The notes beneath the pieces were generated by a model. The model was not told where the DNA came from. It saw nothing but the letters and a program-made list of their open reading frames with translations, and made no database searches. Shown one piece after another: positions 49,024 through 50,187 of a stretch of DNA of 50,187 nucleotides. Source of the stretch: an uncultured Saprospiraceae bacterium (GTDB lineage Bacteria; Bacteroidota; Bacteroidia; Chitinophagales; Saprospiraceae). Each line of letters opens with the position of its first letter. Positions within the stretch are counted from its first letter, which is position 1. Made by a program: the position numbers and the translations under genes. The DNA is taken from positions 1 to 50,187 of the forward strand of contig CALLPI010000021.1 in the NCBI GenBank assembly GCA_938015595.1, read 5' to 3'.

Positions 49024-50187
49024 TCATCGAATCAGCGTCAAATCGCCCTTGGCGTCCTGTACTTCCTGGCCTGGTATGCGATAGCGTACTCGATACACAT
49101 ACACATCGGCAGGCGCCGGGCTACCGTTGTGCATGCCGTCCCAGCCCTCGTTGTTGTTCTTGCGGCCATCGTACACTACCTGCCCCCAGCGGTTGTACAC
49201 TTTAAAGTCCAGTATGTCCACGCCACTGAGCGCTTCTCCTGGTACTGGCAGAAACACGTCGTTTTTGCCGTCGCCGTTGGGCGTAAATACGTTGGGGAAA
49301 TCTAAGAAGGGCTTGCGCACAAGTATATCCACCCGATGAATAGTGAGGCAACCAGCAGCGGATTTGATCACAACCTCATAGGTGACTGTTACACTTTCCT
49401 GATTGGGGTCAAAAGTCGGTGCAGGTCGCACGGTGAAAGTGGCATTACCCATAATAGAATCCCTGCTGCCTGCTTCGCGCCAGATGTACATAGCACCCGC
49501 CGGAGCAGAAGGCGTTGTTACTACATTAAGTACAACTTCCTGGCCAACAAATATCTCGCGCGGTGTAGCGTTGAGGCTGTCTATAATGACAGGGTCGGCT
49601 ATAGTTGCGCGTACTGTATCTTGTAGAGTTCCGCAGCGCAGGCCAGGGCCATAGCGGTAGGTCATTATGAAGTTGACTTGATTAGGTAGGGTATTGGTGT
49701 TGTTGATATTCAGTGTCTGGCCGTCCTGAGGTTGCGCCAATACACTTGAAGTCCAAGAATAGCTCTGGGGTATATTGGCTGCAGCTGTACTTGTAGCCGT
49801 TAGGGTCAGCGGCGAACCTCGGCATATTGTTACATCTGAGCCAGCATCCACGGTGGCTGGCGGTACGATGGTCACGACCATAGTGTCGGCAGCAGCTGGG
49901 CAGGGGCCTTCGGGATCATTAGTGAGGAGCGTAAGCACTACAGAGGTAATACCAGCTGGTGGCGTGTAGGTAGCGTTAAGGGTACTAGCGTTGGGGTTAA
50001 ATGTGCCTCCTGGCACAGAGGCCGACCACGTGGCGCTGGTAGCGCCGCCCCCTATCTCGCCTTGGAGTTGTATGGATTCACCAGCGCAAATGGTGGTATC
50101 AGGGCCGGCATTCGCTTCGGCTTTGGGATTCACCGTGAGGATAAGCTCATCGGTAGCCGCCGTTGTGCATACATTGGAGGGGTCGGC
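49024..50187 (-). CDS. Large T9SS type B protein with tandem Ig-like repeats (5' partial)
   Basis: The frame is open from the right edge to a stop at 49024 and gives the last ~387 residues; there is no start in the window. It has tandem PKD/Ig-like repeats of roughly 80 residues. The phase marker 'TV-P-x-A-x-A-G-x-D-x-T-I-C-x-G' occurs twice (EANAGPDTTICAGESIQL and TVDAGSDVTICRGSPLTL), each after a '(N)DP...C...D' unit. The C-terminal type B sorting domain has VFTPNGDGKNDVFLP, YNRWGQVVYDG and GMHNGSPAPADVYVY. Such proteins are surface adhesins or very large repeat proteins, many bound to the surface via PorP/SprF partners. The full size lies outside the window. Confidence 0.9.
   Translation of the reverse strand, partial: ADPSNVCTTAATDELILTVNPKAEANAGPDTTICAGESIQLQGEIGGGATSATWSASVPGGTFNPNASTLNATYTPPAGITSVVLTLLTNDPEGPCPAAADTMVVTIVPPATVDAGSDVTICRGSPLTLTATSTAAANIPQSYSWTSSVLAQPQDGQTLNINNTNTLPNQVNFIMTYRYGPGLRCGTLQDTVRATIADPVIIDSLNATPREIFVGQEVVLNVVTTPSAPAGAMYIWREAGSRDSIMGNATFTVRPAPTFDPNQESVTVTYEVVIKSAAGCLTIHRVDILVRKPFLDFPNVFTPNGDGKNDVFLPVPGEALSGVDILDFKVYNRWGQVVYDGRKNNNEGWDGMHNGSPAPADVYVYRVRYRIPGQEVQDAKGDLTLIR

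Overview
The window comes from a bacterium of the phylum Bacteroidota, most likely a gliding or T9SS-bearing lineage near Cytophagales or Saprospiria; I cannot name a genus. The grounds are direct. It holds gldJ, porU, porV and a PorP/SprF-type gene (type IX secretion and gliding). Secreted proteins carry both type A and type B T9SS sorting domains. Glutamine synthetase is type III. Several genes have the Bacteroidota promoter layout (TTG, 19-22 bp, TAnnTTTG), and Shine-Dalgarno signals are weak. I see no tRNA, rRNA operon, CRISPR array, phage or insertion sequence.

Layout. 1-7.4 kb: the tail of a T9SS cargo gene, a TonB-dependent receptor, an OmpA/TSP3 protein, a Glu/Leu/Phe/Val dehydrogenase and an arginase-fold protein that has lost its metal ligands. 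7.4-17.3 kb: the secretion core, with murF, gldJ and a porP/sprF-like gene on the minus strand, divergent from porU and porV, followed by the RNase P RNA gene on the minus strand. 17.4-21.4 kb: a dihydropyrimidinase/nitrilase pair for reductive pyrimidine breakdown, convergent with gamma-glutamyltransferase. 21.9-22.8 kb: oxyR. 22.85-27.2 kb: a decayed zone around one intact T9SS-exported serine hydrolase. It holds a broken HTTM-DCC gene, a PorP/SprF tail fragment and a multiply frameshifted cadherin-like/beta-barrel remnant.

27.2-36 kb is mostly minus strand: agmatine deiminase, an SDR-type threonine dehydrogenase in a probable operon with an unknown membrane protein and a 2x[4Fe-4S] ferredoxin, a sugar-nucleotide transferase, an outer-membrane barrel protein, and yidC with an alpha/beta hydrolase. 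36-44 kb is plus strand: a DUF6427 membrane protein, a CrtZ-like hydroxylase, a tail-anchored unknown, a Rieske oxygenase, glutamine synthetase III, and a patatin-like lipase with an internal transmembrane hairpin. 44-50 kb is minus strand: a NagX-like acyltransferase, a DUF885 metallopeptidase and two T9SS type B cargo proteins, the second running off the right edge.

How the parts relate. PorU and PorV are the cell-surface sortase and shuttle that process cargo such as the first gene, the serine hydrolase and the two type B proteins. GldJ belongs to the same machine. YidC inserts inner-membrane proteins. The nitrogen genes (dehydrogenase, glutamine synthetase III, agmatine deiminase, dihydropyrimidinase/amidase, threonine dehydrogenase) are scattered rather than in one operon.

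No clear new multi-gene defence or mobile system is visible. The most unusual items are the arginase-fold pseudoenzyme, the patatin with an inserted transmembrane hairpin behind an inverted repeat on its promoter, the hairpin directly before the murF start, the palindrome before glutamine synthetase, and the G7-G8 tracts, two of which lie in porU and porV and two others in or beside decayed genes.
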